This document shows positions 1-7,425 of a stretch of DNA of 29,720 nucleotides, one piece after another. The stretch is taken from assembly GCA_003506095.1 (NCBI GenBank), contig DNWZ01000512.1, positions 1 through 29,720 on the forward strand. Reading direction: 5' to 3'. The first letter of the stretch is position 1, and each line of letters opens with the position of its first letter. The notes beneath the pieces are model-generated. The model saw nothing but the letters and a program-made list of their open reading frames with translations, was not told where the DNA came from and made no database searches. A program made the position numbers and the translations under genes. Source of the stretch: Planctomycetaceae bacterium (GTDB lineage Bacteria; Planctomycetota; Planctomycetia; Pirellulales; Pirellulaceae).

Positions 1-248
1 GCCGTGCCGCCATTGCCATGAAACATCAGCACCACAGGCATCGCAGCTTTGCCATCGTAACCCGGCGGCACGTGAACGAGCGCCCGCCGTTCAATTCCGT
101 CCACCGTCAGCGTCACGGTCTGCAAATTCGCCGCAGCAATGAGTGCCGCGTCCGCCCGAGCACGTATCGCCCGCGCGACGGCGAACAAAACGAAGAGGAC
201 AACAAGAACGATGCCCACAACTGCAGTTGCACGACGGAGAGTTCTCAT
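1..248 (-). CDS. Membrane-anchored alpha/beta hydrolase, PHB-depolymerase/esterase-like, N-terminal part only
   Basis: Reading the minus strand from the ATG at 248-246 gives an open frame of about 82 codons to the window edge. It starts with a basic stretch and a hydrophobic segment (roughly residues 8-26, rich in V, I, L, F), then a beta-rich part ending in VLMFHGNGGTA. The hydrophobic strand plus HGxGG is the oxyanion-hole motif of secreted esterases of the polyhydroxybutyrate-depolymerase/LpqC type. Signal peptide and membrane anchor are both possible. An in-frame TAA two codons upstream fixes this ATG as the first possible start. The catalytic serine and histidine lie outside the window, so activity and substrate cannot be judged. 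It is the resident gene to the left of the mobile element. Confidence 0.7.
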   Translation of the reverse strand, partial: MRTLRRATAVVGIVLVVLFVLFAVARAIRARADAALIAAANLQTVTLTVDGIERRALVHVPPGYDGKAAMPVVLMFHGNGGT

Positions 249-540
249 GGCTTATAGGTTCCGGCTTCGGGATACTTTCGTCCGGCGCTTGATTCAATCC
301 TCGTTTTACCGCGTCGAGCAGTGTCGGACTAAAAACGTGATCGGCAGGAAGTGCGTGCAGCGATTCGAGCAGTTCTCCACGCATATCGTCCATGTCCAGC
401 GCGTTGAAGATAGCCGCCCCCTCAAGCGAGTCTGGTGGCGAGCGATGAGGCCGACGATTTCGGATGGATTGGAATTCTGCATCATTTTGGCTCCAGTTGG
501 CTAATGTCGCCCGAATCGCGAACATCAACATGATTCGCAA
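91..540 (-). other. Unassigned reading frame upstream of the hydrolase, possible gene remnant
   Basis: A 149-codon minus-strand frame. Its first part, about 250-540, reads like a plausible protein (a stretch with DSLEGAAIFNALDMDDMRGE and a following ADHVFSPTLLDAVKRGL). Its last part lies inside the hydrolase gene in another frame and turns Cys/Arg-rich, so it is not credible there. It may be a gene that lost its stop through a frameshift near 250, or chance. No family recognised. Confidence 0.25.
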
Positions 541-1062
541 AAATTGTATCAGAATTCGCGAGATTCACCTAAGATCAGTCTAATTCGGTATTTAGGCAAG
601 CCAGAAGTCGAAGGAAGTGATCGCACCATTTGCGTTCAAGTCGCCTTACTGATGGCGGGGCCATGCTCTGTGCGGTGCCTCGAGCCCTCGTTGCTCCTCA
701 AATTTCCAATCGGACGCCTAATTCAGAGCCTCTCGACGACTATTTTCCGTCATTCAGCGCTGCTTTCGTGTATTCCTACAGATAGGGAAACACGGTTTGC
801 TTCGTCTGCAGACCAGTGCCATGAACCGTCAACGATTTCGATGATTTTTGCTTCTGCTTTCGCCAGTTTAGTCGCGAGCTGAGTAGTTCAAGGGGGTAGA
901 GATACATCGGTTCAAAACGTCTGCATCGAAAGAAACCTTGCAAACTTTTTTTGGGACGTCGTTAAGACAAATTGCAAAGTTAGTACTGGGATGGCAAGTT
1001 GTTCGACCGCCTCCCGCCCAACGGTTAGTGCGTTACGCCGATTTAATTTGGAGAGCATGTGG
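541..1062. other. Gene-free stretch left of the mobile element
   Basis: About 520 bases with no convincing gene. Open frames here have no ribosome binding site and no recognisable motifs. The left boundary of the element carrying the primase and recombinase must lie in or near this stretch, but I see no tRNA, clear att site or long repeat that marks it. Confidence 0.5.
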
Positions 1063-3015
1063 ATGAAAAATCGGCGAGTCGTTGCTGTTGAAAATATACC
1101 TCGATCGCTCCAAGAGCGGTCGCAGTGGGTTTGCTGGAAGTACATTCCAAGACCCAAGGGTAAGCCGACCAAGTTGCCCTTCAACGCGATGAAAGGCGGG
1201 CAAGCAAAATCGAACGATCCGAATACGTGGACAACCTTTAATAAAGCCCTCGATGCGTTCCAGCGTGATACCACCTACGCTGGCATCGGCTACGTCTTCT
1301 CCGAGGACGATCCCTACACCGGCATCGACCTCGATGATTGCCTCGATGAGCAAGGCGAGTTTATCTGGGGCAAGGACATCGTCGACCGTATCGATACATA
1401 CTGCGAAGTGTCGCCATCGGGCAATGGCGTCAAGATGATCATCGAAGGCGTCAAGCCAGCTTGGGCAACCGAGTGCGTGGTGAAAGGCCAGGGACCAAAA
1501 GGCGATGGCAAAGTCGAAGTCTACAATCGCGCTCGCTACTTCGCGTTAACGGGCCACCGTATAGCGACTGCGTCCGAAGGCATTATGGCTCGCCAAGAGC
1601 AACTGGACGCGTTGTGCGCCGAACTGTGGCCCGACAAGCCCAAGAAAGCCCCAGAGCCAAAGCCAGCGGTTGAAGAAGGGAAGCCATCGAAGAACTTCGA
1701 CGAAGCCATGCTCAACCGCATGCGTACTTGTTTGACAGAAATCGACAAGATGAAAGTCGCCGACAAAGGCGATGGCTCCAATCGCTTGTTCGCTGCCTGC
1801 TGCCGATGCGTTGAGCACGATTTGCCAGACGATGCCGCTCTGGCTGTTCTTGCCAAGTACGCTAAGCATAAACCGTTTCCATCGGCATGGGGATCGAAGT
1901 CCGTCCTCAAACGCCTGCGTAGCGCGGAAAAGAAAGTCGAGCGAGGCGCAGCGAAGAAGAGGCGTAGCGGGCCATCGATGCTCAGCGTTGGCCAATTATT
2001 GAAGGACCATCCCGAGTTGCGTCCGCCTGTGGTCAACGGCCTACTGCGTATCGGCGAAACGATGAATATCATCGCGCCTCCCAAGTACGGCAAGAGCTGG
2101 CTAGTGACCGACCTTGCCATGGCGGTTGCTACTGGTCGCCGTTGGCTCGATGCCTTCGATACGACGCAGGGCAATGTATTGATCCTCGACAACGAACTGC
2201 ATAGCGAAACGTCGGCGAATCGGATTCCCAAGGTAGCGACCGCTCGTGGTATCGAGTTGCCAGAGATTGCCGACAAGCTATTCGTCGACAACCTGCGTGG
2301 TCGGCTCCTCGATGTCTATACGCTTCAACCGTACTTCGAATCGCTGAAGAAGGACTTCTTCAAAGTCGTTGTGATGGATGCGTTCTATCGCTTTTTGCCG
2401 AAGGATAGCGACGAGAACAGCAATGCGAACATGACGGACGTTTACAACCGCCTGGATTGGTACGCTGCCATGCTCGGTTGCTGCTTCGTCCTCGTCCATC
2501 ATGCCAGCAAAGGGAACCAGTCGGGAAAATCGGTTACGGACGTTGGCGCTGGTGCTGGTAGCCAAGCACGGGCGACCGATACGCATCTCATCATGCGTCA
2601 ACACCAAGAGGACGGATGTGTGGTCGTCGACGCCGCCGTCCGCTCTTGGCAACCGCTGGATTCGCTTTGCCTCCGCTGGTCGTTTCCGGTTTGGAGTATC
2701 GAAGATAACCTCGATCCGACTGACCTTCGACCGGAGCGACCTCGCAAGAAGCCCAAGCCCAAAGAGGAACAGCAATCCGGCGTACCCAAGTGGACGAAGG
2801 ATAGCTTCGTCGAGTCGTTCGTTAGCGACGAGCCAACGACGATGAAAGCGATCATCGCTGCTGCCAGAGAGACGGGCATTACGCAGCGTATGGCTCGCGA
2901 CATGATCCAGCTAACCGAGGACGCTGGCTTGATCCATCGTTGGTCGTTTGGTGCTAATCGTCCGGTCAAGTTCGCGACCGTTCCGCAGCCCTCATTGGTA
3001 GGGACGGAAACATGA
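1063..3015 (+). CDS. Primase-polymerase / AAA helicase replication protein of a mobile element
   Basis: About 650 aa and two-module. The N-terminal half resembles the PrimPol/NrS-1-like primase domain: SQWVCWKY with KPTKLPF, then GIDLDDC at about residues 87-93 (acidic metal-binding motif), SPSGNG at 117-122 and RYFALTGHR at about 158-166. The usual SPSGxGxH histidine is replaced by lysine (GVK), which may be normal for this subgroup. The C-terminal half is a RepA/AAA_25-type ATPase: Walker A APPKYGKSW at about 338-346, Walker B VVVMDA at about 435-440, and LVHHASKG at about 477-484. The last ~70 residues look like a winged helix. The ATG at 1063 is chosen because TTGGAGAG lies 7 bases upstream; an ATG at 1057 is too close and the frame opens earlier at 991. 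Role: replication of an integrated element, probably before or after excision. Confidence 0.8.
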   Translation: MKNRRVVAVENIPRSLQERSQWVCWKYIPRPKGKPTKLPFNAMKGGQAKSNDPNTWTTFNKALDAFQRDTTYAGIGYVFSEDDPYTGIDLDDCLDEQGEFIWGKDIVDRIDTYCEVSPSGNGVKMIIEGVKPAWATECVVKGQGPKGDGKVEVYNRARYFALTGHRIATASEGIMARQEQLDALCAELWPDKPKKAPEPKPAVEEGKPSKNFDEAMLNRMRTCLTEIDKMKVADKGDGSNRLFAACCRCVEHDLPDDAALAVLAKYAKHKPFPSAWGSKSVLKRLRSAEKKVERGAAKKRRSGPSMLSVGQLLKDHPELRPPVVNGLLRIGETMNIIAPPKYGKSWLVTDLAMAVATGRRWLDAFDTTQGNVLILDNELHSETSANRIPKVATARGIELPEIADKLFVDNLRGRLLDVYTLQPYFESLKKDFFKVVVMDAFYRFLPKDSDENSNANMTDVYNRLDWYAAMLGCCFVLVHHASKGNQSGKSVTDVGAGAGSQARATDTHLIMRQHQEDGCVVVDAAVRSWQPLDSLCLRWSFPVWSIEDNLDPTDLRPERPRKKPKPKEEQQSGVPKWTKDSFVESFVSDEPTTMKAIIAAARETGITQRMARDMIQLTEDAGLIHRWSFGANRPVKFATVPQPSLVGTET

Positions 3016-3020
3016 AAATC

Positions 3021-3118
3021 TGTGTCTGTGTGTGTGCGCGCACACCCCCTAGTACCCCCAGGCACAGTGCGCGAACGCACGGCCTGGGGCTGGGGTACTA
3101 GTGCGCGCATACACACAG
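3021..3118. repeat. Nested hairpin region with alternating purine-pyrimidine arms, candidate origin
   Basis: Directly after the primase stop the DNA folds back on itself. Outer arms are the alternating TG/CG tract at 3029-3042 and its complement at 3102-3117. Inside them CTAGTACCCC (3049-3058) pairs with GGGGTACTAG (3092-3101), then CCAGGC (3058-3063) with GCCTGG (3082-3087). At the tip GTGCG-CGAA-CGCAC (3067-3080) is a perfect five-base stem with a tetraloop. The alternating purine-pyrimidine arms could also adopt Z-DNA. There is no U-tract, so a simple terminator is less likely than a replication or recombination site. Confidence 0.6.
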
Positions 3119-3152
3119 GGCGCGTGGGTCCTCGGTACGCATTTTTCAAACC

Positions 3153-3281
3153 ATGGGCCGCCAGAAAGGCCGCAAGCATAGAGAGAGTTTGTTACGTCGA
3201 GTTGTCCGGAAAATGAGCAACCATTTGGGAACGTGCATCATTCAGATAGGGAAAGGTGGATGGGGGAGAGAATGGAAGTAA
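3153..3281 (+). CDS. Possible 42-residue basic protein
   Basis: A short frame from ATG at 3153 to TAA at 3279-3281. The product begins with a highly basic stretch (MGRQKGRKHRESLLRRVVRK) and ends GREWK. Support for it being real is positional: its stop overlaps the likely start of the next gene (ATGGAAGTAA, 3272-3281), the arrangement used for translational coupling and repeated elsewhere in this element. Against it: no clear ribosome binding site and small size. No family recognised; a DNA-binding accessory role would fit its charge but is inference. Confidence 0.35.
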   Translation: MGRQKGRKHRESLLRRVVRKMSNHLGTCIIQIGKGGWGREWK

Positions 3282-3511
3282 ACCAGCCAACGCCTGAGCA
3301 ACGGCTTGCGGAAATCGCCGCGTGCCTAGCGCAGGGCATCGTTGACTTGCACAAGCAAGGGCGACTTGGAACAAAAGCCGAAGAGTTTCCGACTGACTCG
3401 CCAGCTTCGCTTGACTTCGGTTCGGACTCAGGGCTCTCTGTGAACTCGGGTTCTATATCGGGTTTTTCGAATAATTACGAAGGAGGAACGGATGTCGTTG
3501 AATGTGACTAA
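3272..3511 (+). CDS. Small recombinase-module protein of unknown function
   Basis: About 79 aa from ATG 3272 (MEVNQPTPEQRLAEIAACLA); GGGGGAGAG just upstream is the ribosome binding site. An in-frame ATG at 3260 is an alternative. The N-terminal half contains an amphipathic helix (LAEIAACLAQGIVDL), while the C-terminal half is rich in Ser, Gly and Asp and looks disordered. Small genes with an 'A-x-IL-A-x-GI' type helix commonly precede DUF2924 and a serine recombinase in planctomycete elements; that is recalled context, not a search result. It overlaps the DUF2924 start by 20 bases. Confidence 0.55.
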   Translation: MEVNQPTPEQRLAEIAACLAQGIVDLHKQGRLGTKAEEFPTDSPASLDFGSDSGLSVNSGSISGFSNNYEGGTDVVECD

Positions 3512-3989
3512 AGAGGTCGCCTTGCTCAAGCAGATGACGGTGGGCCAGTTGCGTGAACGTTACTTGCAGGTGACCGGCGAAGCGACGCAGGCGGCCAATC
3601 GCAAATGGCTTGTGCGTCGCATCATCTGGCGAATGCAGTCGATCGAAGAAGGCGGCTTGTCGGAGCGCGCTATCGCGCGAGCACGTGAATTGGCTAGTGG
3701 CGCTGATCTGCGAACCACGGCGCCCAAACAACGATCGCTCCAAGCGGATGCCGACAGGCGCACACGTGTGTTAGCCTGCGGTCAGATCGGCAATGTCAAC
3801 TTACCGCTGCCAGGCACTCTGATCACGCGGATGTACAAAGGTCGGCAGCTTCAAGTGCGCGTCGGCACCGGTGGCTTCGAGTACGAAGGCGAGCTATTCA
3901 AATCGCTTAGCGCCGTAGCCAAAAAGATCACCGGCTCACACTGGAGCGGAAACAAGTTCTTCAACCTGAGCGACAAGGATGGCAATTGA
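3492..3989 (+). CDS. DUF2924 family protein
   Basis: 165 aa. Ribosome binding site AGGAGG at 3481-3486 sits correctly before ATG 3492. Family hallmarks are an N-terminal helical part (LRERYLQVTGE, then NRKWLVRRIIWRMQ), and a C-terminal beta part with LPLPGTLITRMYKGR, FEYEGELFKSLSAVAKKITGSHW and SGNKFF. DUF2924 genes are almost always found immediately upstream of a large serine recombinase, as here, where the stop and the recombinase start share TGATG (3987-3991). The C-terminal segment resembles DNA-binding modules, so an accessory role in site-specific recombination is likely, but the exact job is unknown. Confidence 0.85.
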   Translation: MSLNVTKEVALLKQMTVGQLRERYLQVTGEATQAANRKWLVRRIIWRMQSIEEGGLSERAIARARELASGADLRTTAPKQRSLQADADRRTRVLACGQIGNVNLPLPGTLITRMYKGRQLQVRVGTGGFEYEGELFKSLSAVAKKITGSHWSGNKFFNLSDKDGN

Positions 3990-5539
3990 TGAAAAAACGT
4001 ACTTCGACTGAACAAACCAAGTCCGTTCGCTGTGCCATCTACACCCGCAAGAGCACCGAAGAGGGGCTCGATCAAGAATTCAATTCGCTCGACGCCCAGC
4101 GTGAGTCAGCAGAAGCGTTCATCGTGTCGCAAAGACACGAAGGCTGGGAAGCGGTTGCTGAATCCTATGACGATGGTGGCTTCACGGGCGGGAATATGGA
4201 GCGTCCTGCCCTTAAGCGATTGCTCGCCGACATCAGGGCTGGCAAAATCGATTGTGTGATCGTTTACAAAGTCGACCGGCTCAGTCGATCGCTCATGGAT
4301 TTTGCCAGGATCATCGAGATCTTTGATTCACAGCATGTCTCATTCGTTAGTGTGACGCAGCAGTTCAATACTTCGACGTCGATGGGTCGGTTAGTGTTAA
4401 ACGTTCTACTTTCGTTCGCCCAGTTCGAACGCGAGATGATCAGCGAACGAGTGCGTGACAAAGTAGCTGCATCGCGTCGCCGTGGAAAATGGTCTGGTGG
4501 GATGCCATTGCTCGGCTACACCGTTGAAAACACCAAGCTGGTGGTCGACGAAATCGAAGCAGCTTCAGTGCGTCGAATCTTCGAGCTTTATCTGGAGCAC
4601 CAATCGCTGCTGCCAACGGTTCGCGAGCTCAATCGGCGTGGCTGGACGACGAAACGCTGGGTAACGAAAAAAGGCGACCGACGTGGCGGCCGTGCCTTCA
4701 CACGAAACGCACTCTACAAACTGCTCACTAACGTCACGTATATCGGCAAAATCAAGTACAAGGACGAAACCCATGTCGGCGAACATACCGCGATCGTGCC
4801 CGTCGAGGTATTTGACCATGTTCAGAACAATCTGAAACGTAACGGCCAGTCGGGAGGAACGTTGGTTCGCAATAAGCATAGCGCTCTACTGAAGGGCCTG
4901 CTCTATTGCCAATCGTGTGGTTGCGTGATGACGCATTCGTTTAGCTGCAAAGGCAACAAGCGATACCGCTACTACGTGTGCGGTACGGCCATGCAACGAG
5001 GCTGGTCGGAGTGCCCCGCGCCGTCGGTACCGGCTGGTGAAATCGAGCGGTTCGTAGTCGAGCAAATTCGAACGATCGGCAAGGATCCGGCACTGTTAAA
5101 GCAAACAACCATCGATGTTCAACAACGGAACCATGTCGAGTGCAAACGATTAAGAGACGAACAGAAGTCGCTAACGCGACAGATGCGAGACGATCATGCC
5201 AAGCTTCAAGCGATCGTTGCCAATCCTAACATCACCAGCAACTTGTCGGGGATCAGCGTAATCCAGTCGCGACTTGAAACCGCCGACCAACGCTCCCAGC
5301 AGATCACATCGGAGCTTGCGGTGCTCGAAGCCCAAAGGATCGATGACCAGCAAATCACAAACGTCTTGGCTGGCTTCGACGATCTTTGGCAATCGCTACC
5401 ACCCAAGGAACAAGTCCGCTTGGTCCGACTACTGATCGAGAGCGTCAGTTTCGACGGACCAGGCGGCAACGTAGCAATCACGTTTCACCAAACTGGTTTG
5501 AAAAGCTTAACCGAGACTCAACTGGAGCACGCACAATGA
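3989..5539 (+). CDS. Large serine recombinase (site-specific integrase/excisionase)
   Basis: 516 aa. The resolvase catalytic domain starts with CAIYTRKSTEEG, with Ser22 as the likely nucleophile, followed by SLDAQRESAEAF, YDDGGFTGGNMERPAL, VDRLSRSLMDF and FAQFEREMISERVRDK. The recombinase domain follows (LLGYTVEN, VRRIFELYLEHQSLLPTVRELNRRGWTT). Next is a zinc-ribbon domain (LLYCQSCGCVMTHSF ... YYVCGTAMQRGWSECPAP) and a C-terminal coiled-coil-like helix (about 370-460). All expected parts are present, so it is probably active. ATG 3989 is preferred over the TTG at 3986. The stop overlaps the next gene as ATGA. It should cut and rejoin the element at its att sites. Confidence 0.92.
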   Translation: MKKRTSTEQTKSVRCAIYTRKSTEEGLDQEFNSLDAQRESAEAFIVSQRHEGWEAVAESYDDGGFTGGNMERPALKRLLADIRAGKIDCVIVYKVDRLSRSLMDFARIIEIFDSQHVSFVSVTQQFNTSTSMGRLVLNVLLSFAQFEREMISERVRDKVAASRRRGKWSGGMPLLGYTVENTKLVVDEIEAASVRRIFELYLEHQSLLPTVRELNRRGWTTKRWVTKKGDRRGGRAFTRNALYKLLTNVTYIGKIKYKDETHVGEHTAIVPVEVFDHVQNNLKRNGQSGGTLVRNKHSALLKGLLYCQSCGCVMTHSFSCKGNKRYRYYVCGTAMQRGWSECPAPSVPAGEIERFVVEQIRTIGKDPALLKQTTIDVQQRNHVECKRLRDEQKSLTRQMRDDHAKLQAIVANPNITSNLSGISVIQSRLETADQRSQQITSELAVLEAQRIDDQQITNVLAGFDDLWQSLPPKEQVRLVRLLIESVSFDGPGGNVAITFHQTGLKSLTETQLEHAQ

Positions 5540-5894
5540 CCGAACGCCTAACCATCAACCGCCCATTCCACGTCGCCATCAAACGAAGTGGAACCAAACA
5601 GCTTCAAAGCGGAGCGATCGTTGTGACGCCTACTGGCCGCGTGCCCCGAATCAGCCGGCTGCTCGCCCTAGCCCACCATTGCTTCCGGCTGGTTCAAAGT
5701 GGAGCGATCATCAACCAATCCGAGCTCGCCCACTTCGGCCAGATCTCAACAACGCGAATGACGCAAATCATGTGGCTCGACAACCTCGCCCCCGACATCC
5801 AAGAAGAGATCCTCTTCCTGCCCAGAACCACCCAAGGCCGTGACGCGATCAAAGAGGCCGACATCCGTCCCATCGCCAAAACACTCGACTGGAA
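5491..5894 (+). repeat. Direct repeat copy 1 (recombinase 3' end plus associated gene)
   Basis: Homologous to 22310-22715 in the same orientation. The stretch 5685-5825 is identical base for base to 22506-22646 (141 bases). The repeat begins inside the last ~15 codons of the recombinase and stops after the codons for TLDW. The offset changes from 16,819 to 16,821 because copy 2 carries two extra bases. Confidence 0.9.
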
Positions 5895-5967
5895 CAAGCA
5901 ACGGCAAATGTGGAATAGGCTGCGGCAAAGCACTATTGGCTTACCGGGAAAAACGATCTCATCATAG
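5536..5967 (+). CDS. Small recombinase-associated protein (intact copy)
   Basis: 143 aa, starting at the ATGA overlap with the recombinase (5536-5539), so the two are translationally coupled. No textbook domain is recognised. The middle, LAHFGQISTTRMTQIMWLDNLAPDIQEEIL, has the look of a helix-turn-helix (LAHFGQISTTRMTQIMWL), and the N-terminal part is a basic beta-rich stretch with RVPRISRLLALAHH. A DNA-binding partner or directionality factor for the recombinase would fit; this is inference. A decayed second copy lies at 22355-22797. The two copies diverge after TLDW, so the last ~25 residues differ. Confidence 0.75.
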   Translation: MTERLTINRPFHVAIKRSGTKQLQSGAIVVTPTGRVPRISRLLALAHHCFRLVQSGAIINQSELAHFGQISTTRMTQIMWLDNLAPDIQEEILFLPRTTQGRDAIKEADIRPIAKTLDWNKQRQMWNRLRQSTIGLPGKTISS

Positions 5968-5980
5968 ATTTTCGCAATAG

Positions 5981-6013
5981 TTGGCAGTCAATTGCATGCC
6001 GCGGGGCTGCCAA
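5981..6013. repeat. Inverted repeat after the recombinase module
   Basis: TTGGCAG at 5981-5987 pairs with CTGCCAA at 6007-6013 around a 19-base loop; a weaker match extends outward. No T-run follows, so it is a poor intrinsic terminator. It could be part of the recombinase recognition site at the right end of the element. The loop holds TTGCATGC, also seen in the proposed regulator sites at 8225-8273. Confidence 0.35.
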
Positions 6014-6095
6014 GCAATGCCTCAGCCGCTTCCTCTCGTCTTTGAACGTGACTGTCATGCCGATAGATGCTATGATTGGAACAGGAGCAAAACTC

Positions 6096-6362
6096 ATGAC
6101 CCAGTCCATTCAAACATCCGTTGACCGAACCGTTAGCGACATTACTCCCAATCAACGTCACGCTATTGAAGAGCTGGTCGGAGGAGATCTGGCTCCTGAC
6201 CAAAGGATCTTTGTTCTTGCTTATCGCCCGGGTGTCGAACCGAACGAAGCTGACAAATCTGTTGCTCGAAGTCGGATTGAAGAGCTGCTCACCAAAGCTC
6301 ATGGAAATGCCAAGCAGCAAGATTTGGCACCCGCCGAGATTGAAGCCGCTAATCGACCGTAG
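6096..6362 (+). CDS. Small antitoxin-like protein of unknown function
   Basis: 88 aa from ATG 6096, with CAGGAG at about 6082-6087 as ribosome binding site; the frame opens earlier at 6042 but without such support. The start (SVDRTVSDITPNQRHAIEELVGGDLAPDQRIFVLAY) is the type of sequence I associate with short antitoxin-like proteins that precede PIN-domain toxins in planctomycetes and cyanobacteria. No toxin follows here: the next gene is the permease on the other strand, whose stop is 2 bases away. It is therefore an orphan or a different kind of small protein. Function uncertain. Confidence 0.55.
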   Translation: MTQSIQTSVDRTVSDITPNQRHAIEELVGGDLAPDQRIFVLAYRPGVEPNEADKSVARSRIEELLTKAHGNAKQQDLAPAEIEAANRP

Positions 6363-6364
6363 GC

Positions 6365-7414
6365 TCAGGAAGCTCGCTTCTTTCGCTCTGGGTTGGAGTA
6401 CATGAACGCAGTAATTAACGGGCATAGAATGGCCGTCAAAATTACCGAGATCGCGATCTGCCCGGTTGCTGTGGGGAGAATCTGAATGTAAGGGTTGTCA
6501 GCACCCATCCCATTTCCGGAGGCGATCGCGACGGCAAGGGGAGTCTGTACGGCATTCCCCGCAGTCGACCCTTCAGCAAAACCAGCAATCGTGGAACGTT
6601 CGCCCGATAGATGCAGGGCAAGGGCGCAGATTGATCCCGTCAGAAACGCCGTCGCAACTCCTAGTATGACACCACCTAATAATACATCTGCATCAAGGAA
6701 TACGCCAAAGTTAATGGTGGTGCCTAAAGCGAACGCAAAGAATGGAATACACAGCTTCTCGCCCGGCGCTAAGAAACGACGCACCTCATCGCTGATCTGG
6801 CCTAACGCAAATCCAAGCGCCATCGGAAATAGCACGCCAAGAAATGCTGCCATCGGAAATCGCTCGCCGAGAATCCCGAGCGCAAGTAGCGTAAAGAATG
6901 GACCGTCATTGAGCGAGATTACAGAAACCGCTCCGACGTCACTTCGATCTCCATACTGGCCCGTCAGTGCCAAGTAAAGTCCGCCGTTACCATTTGACAT
7001 CGCAGCCAGAACAGCAACCAGTGAAAGCCCGAACCAGCCATGAAAACGATCTGAACTGACCGCAATCGCATAGCCGCAAGCGATCGCCACGAGTAGTTTG
7101 GTGGTCGTTATGATCGCGCCTTTCTTGATCGCGCTGCGACCGACGCCAAAGTCCATTTGTGCGGAAACACATACAAGGAACATCGCAATGAGCGTTGGGG
7201 CTCCGATTCCGGTTAATGCCGTTGCGAAGCCACCTATTTGAAGGAATTCGTACGATTCGCGTCCGTCTGCATTCGCGATCGGCGAAGCACCAAGCCATCT
7301 CAGTACCTCTTCAATGACGGCCAGATGAGCACGGTCGATCGTGCACAAGATGGCGCCGAGTAGTAACGGTACTATCATCAGTCCGCCCGGCAGTCGTTTT
7401 AACCAGACCAGCAT
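6365..7414 (-). CDS. kdgT: 2-keto-3-deoxygluconate permease family sugar-acid transporter (KdgT-like)
   Basis: 349 aa, about ten hydrophobic segments, inner membrane. The N-terminus (WLKRLPGGLMIVPLLLGAI) and the motifs FLGVLFPMALGFALGQI, LCIPFFAFALGTTINFG and EGSTAGNAVQTPLAVA are characteristic of the KdgT family of proton-coupled sugar-acid importers. The start at 7414 is chosen because AAGGA precedes it by 8 bases and it aligns with the family N-terminus; an upstream in-frame ATG at 7459 would overlap the regulator gene. It is the second gene of a gntR-kdgT unit, only 11 bases behind gntR. Because KdgT-like permeases sit beside DUF1537 kinase and PdxA2 genes in enterobacteria, the substrate here is more likely a four-carbon acid such as D-threonate or D-erythronate than ketodeoxygluconate. 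Confidence 0.88.
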   Translation of the reverse strand: MLVWLKRLPGGLMIVPLLLGAILCTIDRAHLAVIEEVLRWLGASPIANADGRESYEFLQIGGFATALTGIGAPTLIAMFLVCVSAQMDFGVGRSAIKKGAIITTTKLLVAIACGYAIAVSSDRFHGWFGLSLVAVLAAMSNGNGGLYLALTGQYGDRSDVGAVSVISLNDGPFFTLLALGILGERFPMAAFLGVLFPMALGFALGQISDEVRRFLAPGEKLCIPFFAFALGTTINFGVFLDADVLLGGVILGVATAFLTGSICALALHLSGERSTIAGFAEGSTAGNAVQTPLAVAIASGNGMGADNPYIQILPTATGQIAISVILTAILCPLITAFMYSNPERKKRAS

Positions 7415-7425
7415 CGCGTCAATCC

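Noticed and set aside
544..882. 112-codon plus-strand frame left of the primase
   Set aside because: Composition is not protein-like, no ribosome binding site, no motif.
1536..2291. Long minus-strand frame opposite the primase-helicase
   Set aside because: Shadow frame: the plus-strand protein has clear primase and AAA motifs across the same bases.
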